A stretch of DNA of 64,000 nucleotides from Polluticaenibacter yanchengensis (GTDB lineage: Bacteria > Bacteroidota > Bacteroidia > Chitinophagales > Chitinophagaceae), in the NCBI GenBank assembly GCA_027854065.1, contig JAQGEF010000012.1, forward strand, positions 1-64,000, read 5' to 3'. Of this stretch, positions 7,245 through 16,295 are shown piece by piece (position 1 is the stretch's first letter; every line of letters begins with the position of its first letter). A program made the position numbers and the translations under genes. A model generated the notes under the pieces. That model saw only the letters and a program-made list of their open reading frames with translations. It was not told the origin of the DNA and ran no database searches.

Positions 7245-8033
7245 TTATGATTCCTGTTCTATAGGTTTGCCTTCCTTTTGTAAAAAAATATTTAAAGCGG
7301 CTAAAATACTAGGTGCTTCAGGACTTGGGGTCGTGATTTTCACTTTCAGCCCGGCATCTTTTGCTGCTTTTTCCGTGTTGGTTCCCCAGGCACAGATTGC
7401 CGCTTTCCCTTGCTTGTAGTTAGGCACGTTGTCAAACAAACTTTTTACGCCACTAGGTGTCATAAAATAGATAAGGTCGAACTTATGCTCTGCGAAAAGG
7501 TCTTTAACATCCGAACTGATGGAACGATACATATACGGCGTGGCAAATTCACAATTATGTGCTTTCAGCCAGTTTACGATATCATTGTCCTGCTGGTTTT
7601 CGCTACATGGATAAATGAATTTTTCATTCTCCTTGTGCTTGTTAATGACATCAAACAATGATTTATTGGTACCGTCTGCGCCATAAAACACTTTACGCTT
7701 CCTGTAAAGAATAAATTTTTGCAAATAAAGCGCTACCGCTTCCGTTATACAAAAATATTTAGTTTCCTGGCTTATGCTGTGCTTCAATTCATCGCAGGTC
7801 CTGAAGAAATGATCAATGGCATTTTTGCTGGTAAAAATTACAGCAGAGTATTGCGCAATATCAATTTTTTGTCTCCGGAATTCTCTTGCAGAAATAGCTT
7901 CTAACTCAATAAAAGGTCTGAAAAATAATTTTACATGGTACTTTTTTTCCAAATCGAAAAAAGGTGATTTTTCTGAGGCCGGTTTTGGTTGAGTTATCAA
8001 TATCTTCATACTAGTTTCTTTACTTCTACTCAT
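7245..8033 (-). CDS. hemD: Uroporphyrinogen-III synthase
   Basis: The 262-residue protein has the two-domain HemD pattern: KILITQPKP, then AVIFTSKNAIDHFF, and in the second half FDLIYFMTPSGVKSLF and the AWGTNTEKAAKDAGL segment. It cyclises hydroxymethylbilane with D-ring inversion to give uroporphyrinogen III for haem and sirohaem. An internal ATG eight codons in is the alternative start (MKILI). A DUF4271 membrane protein gene lies 37 bp upstream on the same strand; this pairing is common in Bacteroidota. Confidence 0.9.
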   Translation of the reverse strand: MSRSKETSMKILITQPKPASEKSPFFDLEKKYHVKLFFRPFIELEAISAREFRRQKIDIAQYSAVIFTSKNAIDHFFRTCDELKHSISQETKYFCITEAVALYLQKFILYRKRKVFYGADGTNKSLFDVINKHKENEKFIYPCSENQQDNDIVNWLKAHNCEFATPYMYRSISSDVKDLFAEHKFDLIYFMTPSGVKSLFDNVPNYKQGKAAICAWGTNTEKAAKDAGLKVKITTPSPEAPSILAALNIFLQKEGKPIEQES

Positions 8034-8070
8034 TAATTTTTCCTAATAATGTTTCAGTATTCTCTGCTAA

Positions 8071-8973
8071 TTATATAATAGACAGTTGAATTGTTTTATA
8101 AATTATAACCAACGGCAATAACTCCAATGCGCAAATGTACACAAAAAAATGAAAGACATTTAAGCCTGTATTCGTTTTCGCAATCGGAAATGTGATTATT
8201 GCCCTATACAAATAAAATAAAGCCAGCAACACAAATGTTATTGTTGTAACAATATCCTTTATATTCTCAGACCCCAAAGACAGTATAACAGTTGCAGGCA
8301 GCAATATAAATCCTGCAATTTTATTAATTAAAAAAATGACAAACAGGTAAGTATCCGTGGCTGAACGCATATTAAATATCCATCCGAAAAACCTTAACAT
8401 CAGGTATTTGAATATATATACCAGTGTTATTCCAAGTATAATAACACTCAAGTATTCCGCTATATGCGTTTCGGGGATCCAGCCTTTATTAATACCATAG
8501 AAATAAATAAACGCACCGAAAGAGATGCAAAAAAAGAGGTTTAAACTCAAAGAAGCAGCCGTATTCTGTAAAAGCTGTTCTCTTATTGATACCTGCCTGA
8601 AAGTGGTCTGAAAGAATAATTTAATAAGGTCCGCCAGGTATTTGCCAAAAAGCAATTTTAAAATGCAGAGCAATACAAATATCCCCACTATAATATAAAA
8701 AACATAATCCTTTTGAGAGGGGTCAAATGGCACTTCCAGGTATTTACTAACAGCACCGTTTAACGGCACTTGTTTATTCAACAGGTAAAAACTATCCAGA
8801 TTAAAAGTTTTTACAACAGAGTCAATCGCTTTTCCGGTTATAATAGCACTATCTGACGCATTTAATAAAATGCTGTCATTTAGTACCTTGCCTGAATCCT
8901 GAGCATAACTTTCTCCAATCAATCCAAACAAAAAAAATATAATGAGTTTCAGAGTTCTTTTATACAACTGCAC
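8071..8973 (-). CDS. DUF4271 family integral membrane protein
   Basis: The 300-residue protein has an N-terminal signal or first span (LKLIIFFLFGLIG). A polar segment follows, then several strongly hydrophobic helices from about residue 90 to the C-terminus (for example YVFYIIVGIFVLLCILKLLFG). The match to the Bacteroidota DUF4271 family rests on layout and its position before hemD; the function is unknown. The start is a GTG, with TACCTTTG (8987-8994, minus strand) 13 nt upstream. Confidence 0.75.
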   Translation of the reverse strand: MQLYKRTLKLIIFFLFGLIGESYAQDSGKVLNDSILLNASDSAIITGKAIDSVVKTFNLDSFYLLNKQVPLNGAVSKYLEVPFDPSQKDYVFYIIVGIFVLLCILKLLFGKYLADLIKLFFQTTFRQVSIREQLLQNTAASLSLNLFFCISFGAFIYFYGINKGWIPETHIAEYLSVIILGITLVYIFKYLMLRFFGWIFNMRSATDTYLFVIFLINKIAGFILLPATVILSLGSENIKDIVTTITFVLLALFYLYRAIITFPIAKTNTGLNVFHFFVYICALELLPLVIIYKTIQLSII

Positions 8974-9298
8974 TTATTTTATTTTGCAAAGGTAATTTTT
9001 ATTGTCCACTAATTAAGTTCTCAATATCATAATTTTTTTCTGCATGTTCAGAGTGGATTTTAAAAATCAACATACTTTCATATGGTGTAGTTTTTACACG
9101 TTGAAAAAATATAAAACCGACAACGATTGCATTAAATATTTTGTAAGCAGCAAATTTTGAGAATGTATTATTAATGATTATTTAATCCTATTCAATTTCC
9201 TTTCAAAAAATACCGATTATTATTACTCCCGTTACAAGACCACTTTTAAATACCTCCATAATTTTACAAATCGGAAACTAAAAAACTAAAAAACATTT
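8974..9298. other. Divergent intergenic region, DUF4271 and pckA
   Basis: This AT-rich 325-bp stretch has no credible ORF. It holds a minus-strand TACCTTTG (8994-8987) for the DUF4271 gene and a weaker TAATTTTA (9259-9266) about 33 nt before pckA. I see no repeat family member, riboswitch-like structure or RNA gene. The long spacing before pckA could hold regulatory sites that I cannot identify. Confidence 0.4.
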
Positions 9299-10912
9299 AT
9301 GGAAGTGATTGCTATTCCAAAGCCTGTTGCTTTGCTTAAAAGTATTGGTATTAAAGTAAATGATATTCATTATCAGTTGTCTCCAGAGATCTTAACCAAG
9401 CATACTTTAAATCTTAATCAAGGTGTTTTAGACAGTCATGGCGCCTTATGTGTGAATACCGGCAAGTTTACAGGTAGAAATCCTCAGGATAAATATTTGG
9501 TGGAGGATGATATTACAAAATCAATCGTAGATTGGAAAGGTAGCTTCAACAATCCAATAAGTGAATCGGTATTTAAAAAGTTAAAGGAAAAAGTAGCCAA
9601 TTACTTGTCTTCTAAAAATGAAGTTTGGGTAAGAGATTGCATAGCTTGCGCAAACCCTCAGCACCAGTTGAAAATCCGCGTGGTAAATGAAGATCCTTGG
9701 AGTAATTTATTCGCCTACAATATGTTTATTACGCCTTCAGATGAGGCCCTTGAAAAAGGCTTTAATCCTGACTGGCATATTTTACAGGCCCCGGGCTTTT
9801 TAGCAGACCCTATTACAGATGGTGTCCGCAGCCCGCATTTTGCTATTATTTCTGCCAAACATAAAATGATCATCATTGGTGGTACCGGTTATACAGGTGA
9901 AATCAAAAAAGGAATTTTCACTGTTTTAAACCTGTTACTTCCAAGCCAGGATAATGTATTAAGCATGCATTGCTCTGCCAATGTTGGTACAGAAGGGGAT
10001 GTTGCATTATTTTTCGGCTTAAGCGGCACCGGTAAAACCACGTTAAGTGCAGACCCTAACCGCCAGTTGATTGGTGATGATGAACACGGTTGGGACGCAG
10101 AAGGCATTTTTAATTTCGAAGGTGGCTGTTATGCAAAATGTATCGGTTTGAGCAAAGAAAAAGAACCGGAAATTTATGCGGCAGTAAAACCTGGTGCATT
10201 ATTGGAAAACATTACATTTAAAGAAGGTACTAACGAAGTGGACTTCAATAATGGTTCCATTACCGAGAATACCCGTGTAAGCTACCCGTTATCTTATATC
10301 AACAATGCGTTGATTCCTTCTTATGCCGGCCATCCTAAAAACATATTTTTCCTCACCTGCGATGCTAATGGTGTTTTACCGCCTATCAGCCGTTTAACAC
10401 CCGGCCAGGCTATGTACCAGTTCATCAGCGGTTATACTGCTAAAGTGGCAGGTACAGAGCATGGAGTAACGGAACCGAAATCAACGTTCAGTACCTGTTT
10501 CGGCGCACCATTTATGCCTTTACATCCAGGTAAATATGCTAAAATGCTGGGTGAACTGATGCGTAAACATAAAGTAAACGTTTGGCTGGTAAATACCGGC
10601 TGGATCGGTGGTTCTTATGGCATTGGTAACCGCATCAGCTTAAAATATACCCGTAGTTTAATTACAGCGGCGCTTAACGGAGATTTAGACAAAGAAGAAT
10701 ATGGCATTACCAAATTCTTCCGATTATCTTATCCAAAAACATGTCCGAATGTACCGTCCGAAATTTTAAATCCTCGCGACGCATGGCCTAAACCGGAAGA
10801 ATTTGATACGAAAGCAGCTGATTTAGCCGCTCAATACATAAAAAACTTTCATAAATTTGAATCAGAAGTGGACGAAGAAATCAAAAAAAGCGCTCCGCTA
10901 ACACAAATTTAA
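9299..10912 (+). CDS. pckA: Phosphoenolpyruvate carboxykinase (ATP)
   Basis: The 537-residue enzyme carries the ATP-type PEPCK signature: the P-loop GLSGTGKTT near residue 240, the metal-binding DDEHGWD near 261, and YTAKVAGTEHGV further on. It converts oxaloacetate and ATP to phosphoenolpyruvate and CO2, the first committed step of gluconeogenesis; in some Bacteroidota it also works in the carboxylating direction. The length fits the family. The gene is monocistronic, with a long upstream region and a terminator 23 bp after the stop. Confidence 0.97.
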   Translation: MEVIAIPKPVALLKSIGIKVNDIHYQLSPEILTKHTLNLNQGVLDSHGALCVNTGKFTGRNPQDKYLVEDDITKSIVDWKGSFNNPISESVFKKLKEKVANYLSSKNEVWVRDCIACANPQHQLKIRVVNEDPWSNLFAYNMFITPSDEALEKGFNPDWHILQAPGFLADPITDGVRSPHFAIISAKHKMIIIGGTGYTGEIKKGIFTVLNLLLPSQDNVLSMHCSANVGTEGDVALFFGLSGTGKTTLSADPNRQLIGDDEHGWDAEGIFNFEGGCYAKCIGLSKEKEPEIYAAVKPGALLENITFKEGTNEVDFNNGSITENTRVSYPLSYINNALIPSYAGHPKNIFFLTCDANGVLPPISRLTPGQAMYQFISGYTAKVAGTEHGVTEPKSTFSTCFGAPFMPLHPGKYAKMLGELMRKHKVNVWLVNTGWIGGSYGIGNRISLKYTRSLITAALNGDLDKEEYGITKFFRLSYPKTCPNVPSEILNPRDAWPKPEEFDTKAADLAAQYIKNFHKFESEVDEEIKKSAPLTQI

Positions 10913-10935
10913 TTGCTTGATATATGAAAACAAAG

Positions 10936-10968
10936 GCTGTCTGGTTCCAGGCAGCTTTTTCTTTTTTT
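10936..10968 (+). terminator. Rho-independent terminator of pckA
   Basis: GCTGTCTGG (10936-10944) pairs with CCAGGCAGC (10947-10955), with one G-U pair and a 2-nt loop, followed by TTTTTCTTTTTTT. Confidence 0.9.
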
Positions 10969-11078
10969 ACAATCTTAAGCGCCTTTATCTTCTTCATATT
11001 TCCGGCTTTTCTGAAAAAACAAGGAAGTCTTGGCTGTAATGAGATTTTTCTTTACTCAAAACGGTCCGGTATGAGTAT

Positions 11079-11675
11079 TTATTCCACGTCCGCCACGCCC
11101 CCGCTTATCGCGAATTTCATGGCATCTGTCGGCGAAACATGATCAAGCGCTTTTACGCGTGCCCTTTTCACCAGGAATAAATTGCCAGCCACCGCATAGC
11201 TATTGGGAATGTACACCGATACGTGTTCCAACAAATCAAACTCTTTCAGGTCCTCATTGGTTATAAATCCTACCTGGTACACGTCATCCTGGTAAATACT
11301 TACAAGAACAGGTTTTGTAAATTTTCTTTTCTTGCCACCAAAAGCTTCAGAAAAATCTTTCACAAAGCCATAAATAATTTTAACACCGGGTGTCTTTTCC
11401 AGTAAATGGTCGAAAAAGCTTAAAAGTTTACTGATTAAAAAGAAGGAACTGACATAACCTGCAACTGTTATCACTATTAAAATGATCACGACACCCAACC
11501 CCGGCAGGTAAATATTCTCTTTACCCTGTAATTTAAATTTCAGGGGTATTAAATTATCCAGCCATTGAAATACGGAGTAAATAAACCAACCGGTAATAAA
11601 CACAGGTGCCAATAACAGTACGCCCTGCATAAAATATTGAAAAATTCTCGCACCCAATGAATTTACCTTTTTCAT
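11079..11675 (-). CDS. DUF502 family membrane protein
   Basis: The 198-residue protein has two membrane spans at about 18-38 (MQGVLLLAPVFITGWFIYSV) and 58-80 (VVIILIVITVAGYVSSFFL). A soluble C-terminal domain follows, with KTPGVKIIYGFVKDFSEAF and the PNSYAVAGNLFLV segment. This is the DUF502 pattern found widely in bacteria and plants; the biochemical role is unknown. It lies convergent with pckA and divergent from tatD, and appears to be a single-gene unit. Confidence 0.85.
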   Translation of the reverse strand: MKKVNSLGARIFQYFMQGVLLLAPVFITGWFIYSVFQWLDNLIPLKFKLQGKENIYLPGLGVVIILIVITVAGYVSSFFLISKLLSFFDHLLEKTPGVKIIYGFVKDFSEAFGGKKRKFTKPVLVSIYQDDVYQVGFITNEDLKEFDLLEHVSVYIPNSYAVAGNLFLVKRARVKALDHVSPTDAMKFAISGGVADVE

Positions 11676-11769
11676 ACTTTATTATATTACTTTTGGTTGG
11701 AATAAAGGCGCAAGTTTTATTTTTTTCCGCATATATTAAAATCTTTGATGTTTAAAAATTGTTTCGGTT

Positions 11770-12426
11770 TTGTACTTTAACATTCACACTCATATCCGGC
11801 CTGTAAATGATACTGCTGTTATTTCTGTTTTAAATACAGATGCCAATCAAACGCTCTCTTCTGAGGGATTAGTGTCCATTGGATTGCATCCATGGTATTT
11901 AACAGAAAACAATGCCGCTGTTAATTTTTCTATACTTGAAGCGAATGCGAATAATGAAAACATGGTTTCAATTGGCGAATGTGGGTTGGATAAAGTTTGT
12001 AATACACCTTTTGAGTTACAGTTAATATGGTTCAAGAAACAATTATTACTGGCACAGGCGGTCAATATTCCTGTAATTGTACATTGTGTAAGAGCCTTCC
12101 AGGAAGTAACACAAACTGTAAAAAACCTGGACATAAAGGTTCCGGTTATTTTTCATGGCTTTAACAGGAAATCGGCATTAGCAGAAAGTTTGGTTAGCCA
12201 GGGCTTTTATTTATCATTTGGTACTGCCCTGTTAAAAAGCGGTCAGGTTGAACATGCCATCAAAAGCTTACCGGCTGATAAAGTTTTTTTAGAAACCGAC
12301 GATAATCCTGCTCATTCCATCCGGGAGATCTATAAAAAAGCGGCAAAGCTTTTAAATTTTACTGAAGATGCCTTTCTTTTGCAGCAGGAACAAAATTTCC
12401 GTAAAACGTTCAACCGTTTTAAATAA
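11770..12426 (+). CDS. TatD family metal-dependent hydrolase
   Basis: The 218-residue TIM-barrel hydrolase has all the expected metal and catalytic residues: H6 and H8 (NIHTHI), E70 (IGECGLD), H105 (VIVHCVRA), H129 (VIFHGFNR) and D177 (LETDDNP). TatD proteins act as nucleases or deoxyribonucleases in DNA repair and turnover. The only workable start is the TTG just before TAC TTT AAC, because a TGA lies eight codons upstream in frame and no ATG fits. tcdA follows after 26 bp, so the two probably form an operon. Confidence 0.88.
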   Translation: MYFNIHTHIRPVNDTAVISVLNTDANQTLSSEGLVSIGLHPWYLTENNAAVNFSILEANANNENMVSIGECGLDKVCNTPFELQLIWFKKQLLLAQAVNIPVIVHCVRAFQEVTQTVKNLDIKVPVIFHGFNRKSALAESLVSQGFYLSFGTALLKSGQVEHAIKSLPADKVFLETDDNPAHSIREIYKKAAKLLNFTEDAFLLQQEQNFRKTFNRFK

Positions 12427-12452
12427 TTAAGAATCAGAATTGCTTTTGTATA

Positions 12453-13178
12453 ATGACAACAGATTTTTCGTGGCTGAGCCGCACGGAGTTATTAATAGGT
12501 AAGGAAAAACTGGGAAAACTGGCGCAAAGTCATGTAATGGTGGTTGGTTTAGGCGGCGTAGGCTCTTTTGCCGCAGAATATATTGCCCGTGCGGGTGTGG
12601 GAAAAATGACCATCATTGATGGCGACGTCGTTGACCCTACCAACAGGAACAGGCAGTTACCGGCCTTATCTACCAATCATGGCGTTTCTAAAGCGGAGAT
12701 CATGGCCGAGCGTTTAAGCGCCATTAATCCAGAACTGGAGTTGAACGTGGTAAAAGAATTCGTAAACCCGGAAATGGTAGAACGGATGCTGGCATTGAAG
12801 CCGGATTACTTAATAGATGCGATAGACAGTATTACGCCAAAAGTAACCTTTATCAGCCTTGCCATCAGGAGCGGGATTCCAATGGTGAGCAGTATGGGTG
12901 CCGGTGCTAAAATAGATCCCACCCAATTGCGGGTGGTGGATATCAGTAAAACTTATAATTGCCCGTTTGCCCAGCAAATCCGCAAGTATTTACGGAAACA
13001 CAATATCCGGAAAGGACTTAAAGTGGCATTTTCTCCTGAAAAACCAATTAAAGAAAGCCTGATGCTGACAGATGGCTCTAATTTTAAAAAATCGGCATAC
13101 GGCACTATTTCATACATGCCGGCGGCTTTTGGCGGGGTTGTTGCGTCCGTAGCTATCCGCGATATTATGACCAGGTAA
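12453..13178 (+). CDS. tcdA: tRNA threonylcarbamoyladenosine dehydratase
   Basis: The 241-residue E1-like enzyme has the ATP-binding GLGGVGSFA motif from residue 32, the IIDGDVVDPTNRNRQ segment and the C-terminal AAFGGVVASVAIRDI helix. TcdA (CsdL/YgdL) cyclises t6A to ct6A at tRNA position 37 using ATP. It is shorter than MoeB/ThiF-type E1 enzymes and lacks a rhodanese domain, in line with TcdA. It sits 26 bp after tatD. A near-consensus TGCTTTTG ends 4 nt before the ATG. Confidence 0.93.
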   Translation: MTTDFSWLSRTELLIGKEKLGKLAQSHVMVVGLGGVGSFAAEYIARAGVGKMTIIDGDVVDPTNRNRQLPALSTNHGVSKAEIMAERLSAINPELELNVVKEFVNPEMVERMLALKPDYLIDAIDSITPKVTFISLAIRSGIPMVSSMGAGAKIDPTQLRVVDISKTYNCPFAQQIRKYLRKHNIRKGLKVAFSPEKPIKESLMLTDGSNFKKSAYGTISYMPAAFGGVVASVAIRDIMTR

Positions 13179-13370
13179 TTTCAGTTGGCAAACGTACTGT
13201 TGGCTGAATATACTTTGCGGCATTTTTTGCCCCTTCACTTTATTGACATATATTTATTGTTTGTGTAACTTTTGATAAGCTTTTTTTATTATTATAAACA
13301 TACTGAAGAACAATGATGTATAGGTATAAAAGTCTTACCGGTTATCGTATTGCTTCGTAGAATTTACAAT

Positions 13371-13396
13371 AGTACAAGGGAGTGACACAACGATGT
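13371..13396 (+). repeat. 26-bp exact intergenic repeat (family 5), copy a
   Basis: The sequence begins AGTACAAGGGAGTG and ends ACACAACGATGT. It is identical over 26 bp to 36287-36312. It lies 75 bp before the start of the multipass membrane protein gene, in a region with no other recognisable feature. Confidence 0.8.
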
Positions 13397-13471
13397 GAGA
13401 TAGTATTACAAAAGTTGATACCATAAATAAAAAATCTTTACAAAAAGAAAATACTGAATAAAACAGAACGA

Positions 13472-14269
13472 ATGAAAAGGACTTTCCAGGTAGTATTAAT
13501 TTGGTTGACGGTTTTAATAGTGATATCCTGCAATATATATGTCTATTTACAACCCAGCAACGAGTTGACCACGTCGCAGATCCTGGATTTGCACCCGAAT
13601 TTATTAATGCCCGCAAGTTATACTTCCGGTATCTGGATCTTTATTTTTCTTTTACACATATTGCATGCTTCCTACAGCACTTATATTTATTTCAGAAAAA
13701 CGGAAACCTGGTGCCCGCTAAGCGTGCTGACCGAAAAAATGAACCGCTGGTTTTTACTGGCCGGTTTGCTGAATGTGGGTTGGGTATTGACCTGGCACAA
13801 TCAACAGTATGGATGGAGCCTGTTTTTTTCGTCTGCTTTATATTTAACGTTAATGGCTGCTTTCGCCAGGCTTACCAAATCTGAAAGAACACTGCAGCTT
13901 ACCTACTTTCAGCATGTGAGCCTGGAAACACCTTTTATCATTTACATTGCATGGCTCACTTTTGTATTTTTATCTAACCTTACCGTTTACCTGTACAGCA
14001 TCGGGCAGGTGGAACTTGTATCCAACTCTTTAGGTTATACCGTTTCTATGATCATTCTTGCTACCATTTTAGCGCTTATCCAGGCTTTTTATTTCAAGCG
14101 ACCTGCATTTGCAGCGGTAATCGTATGGGCTTTAATAGGGATATATGTACAGCAGCATAACGGCAGTTTTTCACAGGTTGGCTATATCGCACTGGCTGCT
14201 ATTTTACTTTGCCTGGTCGCTTCGGTCATTTCCTTCTGGCGCAAAAGAAGTTTACTGTATGTAAGATAA
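13472..14269 (+). CDS. Multipass membrane protein, TspO-like tryptophan-rich type
   Basis: The 265-residue protein has about eight hydrophobic helices. It shows aromatic-rich segments (SYTSGIWIFIFLLHILHASY and LLNVGWVLTWHNQQYGWSL) that resemble the tryptophan-rich sensory protein family related to TspO/MBR. TspO proteins bind porphyrins and related ligands; function here is inference from fold resemblance only. The SDR reductase gene begins 46 bp downstream. The 26-bp repeat lies upstream. Confidence 0.6.
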   Translation: MKRTFQVVLIWLTVLIVISCNIYVYLQPSNELTTSQILDLHPNLLMPASYTSGIWIFIFLLHILHASYSTYIYFRKTETWCPLSVLTEKMNRWFLLAGLLNVGWVLTWHNQQYGWSLFFSSALYLTLMAAFARLTKSERTLQLTYFQHVSLETPFIIYIAWLTFVFLSNLTVYLYSIGQVELVSNSLGYTVSMIILATILALIQAFYFKRPAFAAVIVWALIGIYVQQHNGSFSQVGYIALAAILLCLVASVISFWRKRSLLYVR

Positions 14270-14301
14270 TACAGTAAGTTTATTTACTGCTTTTATTTGC
14301 T

Positions 14302-14309
14302 TATTTTTG
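14302..14309 (+). promoter_or_regulatory. -7 element abutting the SDR gene start
   Basis: TATTTTTG matches TAnnTTTG and ends 6 nt before the ATG at 14316. It predicts a transcript with almost no 5' leader, independent of the upstream membrane protein gene. Confidence 0.5.
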
Positions 14310-14315
14310 TAGGCT

Positions 14316-15278
14316 ATGATACTGGTTACCGGCGGTACAGGCTTATTGGGTACACATTTAATTTTGGCGATGCATCGCAAAGGCATACGTCCAAAGGCCA
14401 TTTACAGAACACATATTCCTGAAATTATTAAGGACAAGGCCGATTGGGTCCAAGCGGATATTTTGGATATCGTCGCCCTGGATGAAGTATTCAATGGCAT
14501 TGAGCAGGTGTACCATGTAGCCGCTTTTGTATCATTCCATAAGCAACACAGGGATAAAATGTACGCGGCCAATGTACACGGTACGGAAAATATTGTGAAT
14601 GCCTGCCTGCAACATGATGTAAAAAAACTGGTGCATGTGAGCAGTGTGGCAGCTATGGGCCGTAACCGTCCGGGCGAACCTATTAATGAAAAAATGTTCT
14701 GGACCCGGGAATCAAGTAACAGTGAATATTCTAAAACCAAATACCTGGGCGAAATGGAAGTTTGGCGGGGCATTGGCGAAGGTCTGAATGCTGTTATCAT
14801 TAACCCTTCTATCATATTCGGAGAGCATACGAACTGGGAGGATGGCTCCATGAAAATTTTCAGCAGCATTCAAAATGGTTTTCCCTGGTACAGCAGTGGT
14901 GGTGCCGGATTTGTAGATGCGGACGATATTGCTGAAATTATGATAGCGCTGATGAATAGCGATATCAGCGCAGAACGTTTTTTGGTAAGCGCTGAAAACC
15001 TCACCTATAAAGATCTGTTTTTCCAGATTGCCGACGCTTTAAAGGTAAAGCGCCCGCATAAACCGGTGTCTCCATTCCTGGCAAGCATCGTATGGCGCCT
15101 GGAAAAGATCCGCAGTATGATAACGGGCAAACTGCCATTAGTGACGAAGGAAACTGCTCATTCCGGGCTAACACTGGTACGCGTGAACAATAATAAGTTA
15201 CTGAAAGCATTGCCCGCATTTAGTTACCGGCCTATGAATGAAACACTGAACCGGATTGCGGCCAAAAAATCTTACTAA
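14316..15278 (+). CDS. NAD(P)-dependent epimerase/reductase, extended SDR family
   Basis: The 320-residue protein has the dinucleotide-binding GGTGLLG motif at 6-12, the HVSSVAAMG strand with its serine, and the catalytic pair Y138/K142 (EYSKTK). The pattern resembles dihydroflavonol-4-reductase-like and NAD-dependent epimerase proteins rather than sugar-nucleotide epimerases. The substrate cannot be told from sequence. Its 3' end overlaps the convergent transglutaminase-like gene by 4 bp. Confidence 0.85.
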   Translation: MILVTGGTGLLGTHLILAMHRKGIRPKAIYRTHIPEIIKDKADWVQADILDIVALDEVFNGIEQVYHVAAFVSFHKQHRDKMYAANVHGTENIVNACLQHDVKKLVHVSSVAAMGRNRPGEPINEKMFWTRESSNSEYSKTKYLGEMEVWRGIGEGLNAVIINPSIIFGEHTNWEDGSMKIFSSIQNGFPWYSSGGAGFVDADDIAEIMIALMNSDISAERFLVSAENLTYKDLFFQIADALKVKRPHKPVSPFLASIVWRLEKIRSMITGKLPLVTKETAHSGLTLVRVNNNKLLKALPAFSYRPMNETLNRIAAKKSY

Positions 15279-16156
15279 GAAATATCAGAAGACTGAACAT
15301 CTACGCTCACATTTAAATGATGGTGTCCTAACGAGTGTAGAACGCCTTTCAGCGGCGCTATGTCCAAATAATCACGCCCCCATCCTACCACAATATGTTG
15401 TTTATTGGGTACCTGGTTATTGGTAGGATCAAATTCGAACCACCCGGCATTTGGGATATATACGGCAAACCAGGCGTGGGAAGCATCTACTCCAATCAAT
15501 TTAGGCATTCCGGGTGGTGGAATGGTTTCTATATAACCACTGATATATCTTGCGGGTAAACCAAACGCGCGTAAACAGGCAATGGCAAAATGCGCGAAGT
15601 CCTGGCAAACACCGGTCTTATTCTGAATAATTTCAATGGCCGGTGTTGTCACCGTCGTAAATCCTGCCTGGAATTTAAAATCACGGAATATCCGGTACAT
15701 CAACTCTTCAGTAGCACTGTATAATGAACGGCCCGGGGTAAATGATTCAAATGCATAAGCATGTATCGCAGCATTATAAGCGGTAAGGCTGGTGGCCGGT
15801 ACATATTGTTTGGCTTCAATATTTGCTGCTGTATTCGTTGAAAGGGCCAGTAAAGCCTGCTCCCATGAAATATGGCAACCTTCCGGGGGGGAAATAACCG
15901 CCACATTTTTGGTAACATAAGACGTCACCGTAATATCCAAAAAATCTATTTCGTCCTGTATGGCAAAATAAGTAGTCTTATTACCGAAATAATCTTTGTA
16001 ATCATTTACAACATCTGCCTCCGGGAATATTGAAATGGTGGAAGAAATCTGTTGCTGCAAGGAGGTTTCCCTGGGTATAAGTTTAAGAATGTTCTGGCTG
16101 AATGATGCGGGGCTTTCGTATTGATAGTTCGTTTTATGTACTATTTTATATTGCAT
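15275..16156 (-). CDS. Transglutaminase-like cysteine peptidase family protein
   Basis: The 293-residue protein starts with the bacterial transglutaminase N-terminal beta domain (YKIVHKTNYQYESPASFSQN), followed by the transglutaminase core with C184 (TGVCQDFAHF), H227 (ASHAWFAVY) and D243 (FDPTNN). The triad is intact, so catalysis is likely, as a protease or transamidase; substrates are unknown. There is no signal peptide. It is a convergent neighbour of the SDR gene and divergent from the patatin gene. Confidence 0.88.
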   Translation of the reverse strand: MQYKIVHKTNYQYESPASFSQNILKLIPRETSLQQQISSTISIFPEADVVNDYKDYFGNKTTYFAIQDEIDFLDITVTSYVTKNVAVISPPEGCHISWEQALLALSTNTAANIEAKQYVPATSLTAYNAAIHAYAFESFTPGRSLYSATEELMYRIFRDFKFQAGFTTVTTPAIEIIQNKTGVCQDFAHFAIACLRAFGLPARYISGYIETIPPPGMPKLIGVDASHAWFAVYIPNAGWFEFDPTNNQVPNKQHIVVGWGRDYLDIAPLKGVLHSLGHHHLNVSVDVQSSDIS

Positions 16157-16295
16157 TCACGAGTATTTGACTTAACAGTGGTAGGCATACCTGGTTTAAT
16201 AAAAGCTTTATAAAATTATTATAAATTACTCTAAAAATAATTATATAAATTGTAGCAGCAAATAAAACGAAAAATAAATAATTAAGCGATTGCAG

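Noticed and set aside
13501..13884. 127-residue protein in another frame of the membrane protein gene
   Set aside because: The frame at 13472-14269 has clear membrane helices and the better start. This one overlaps it fully.
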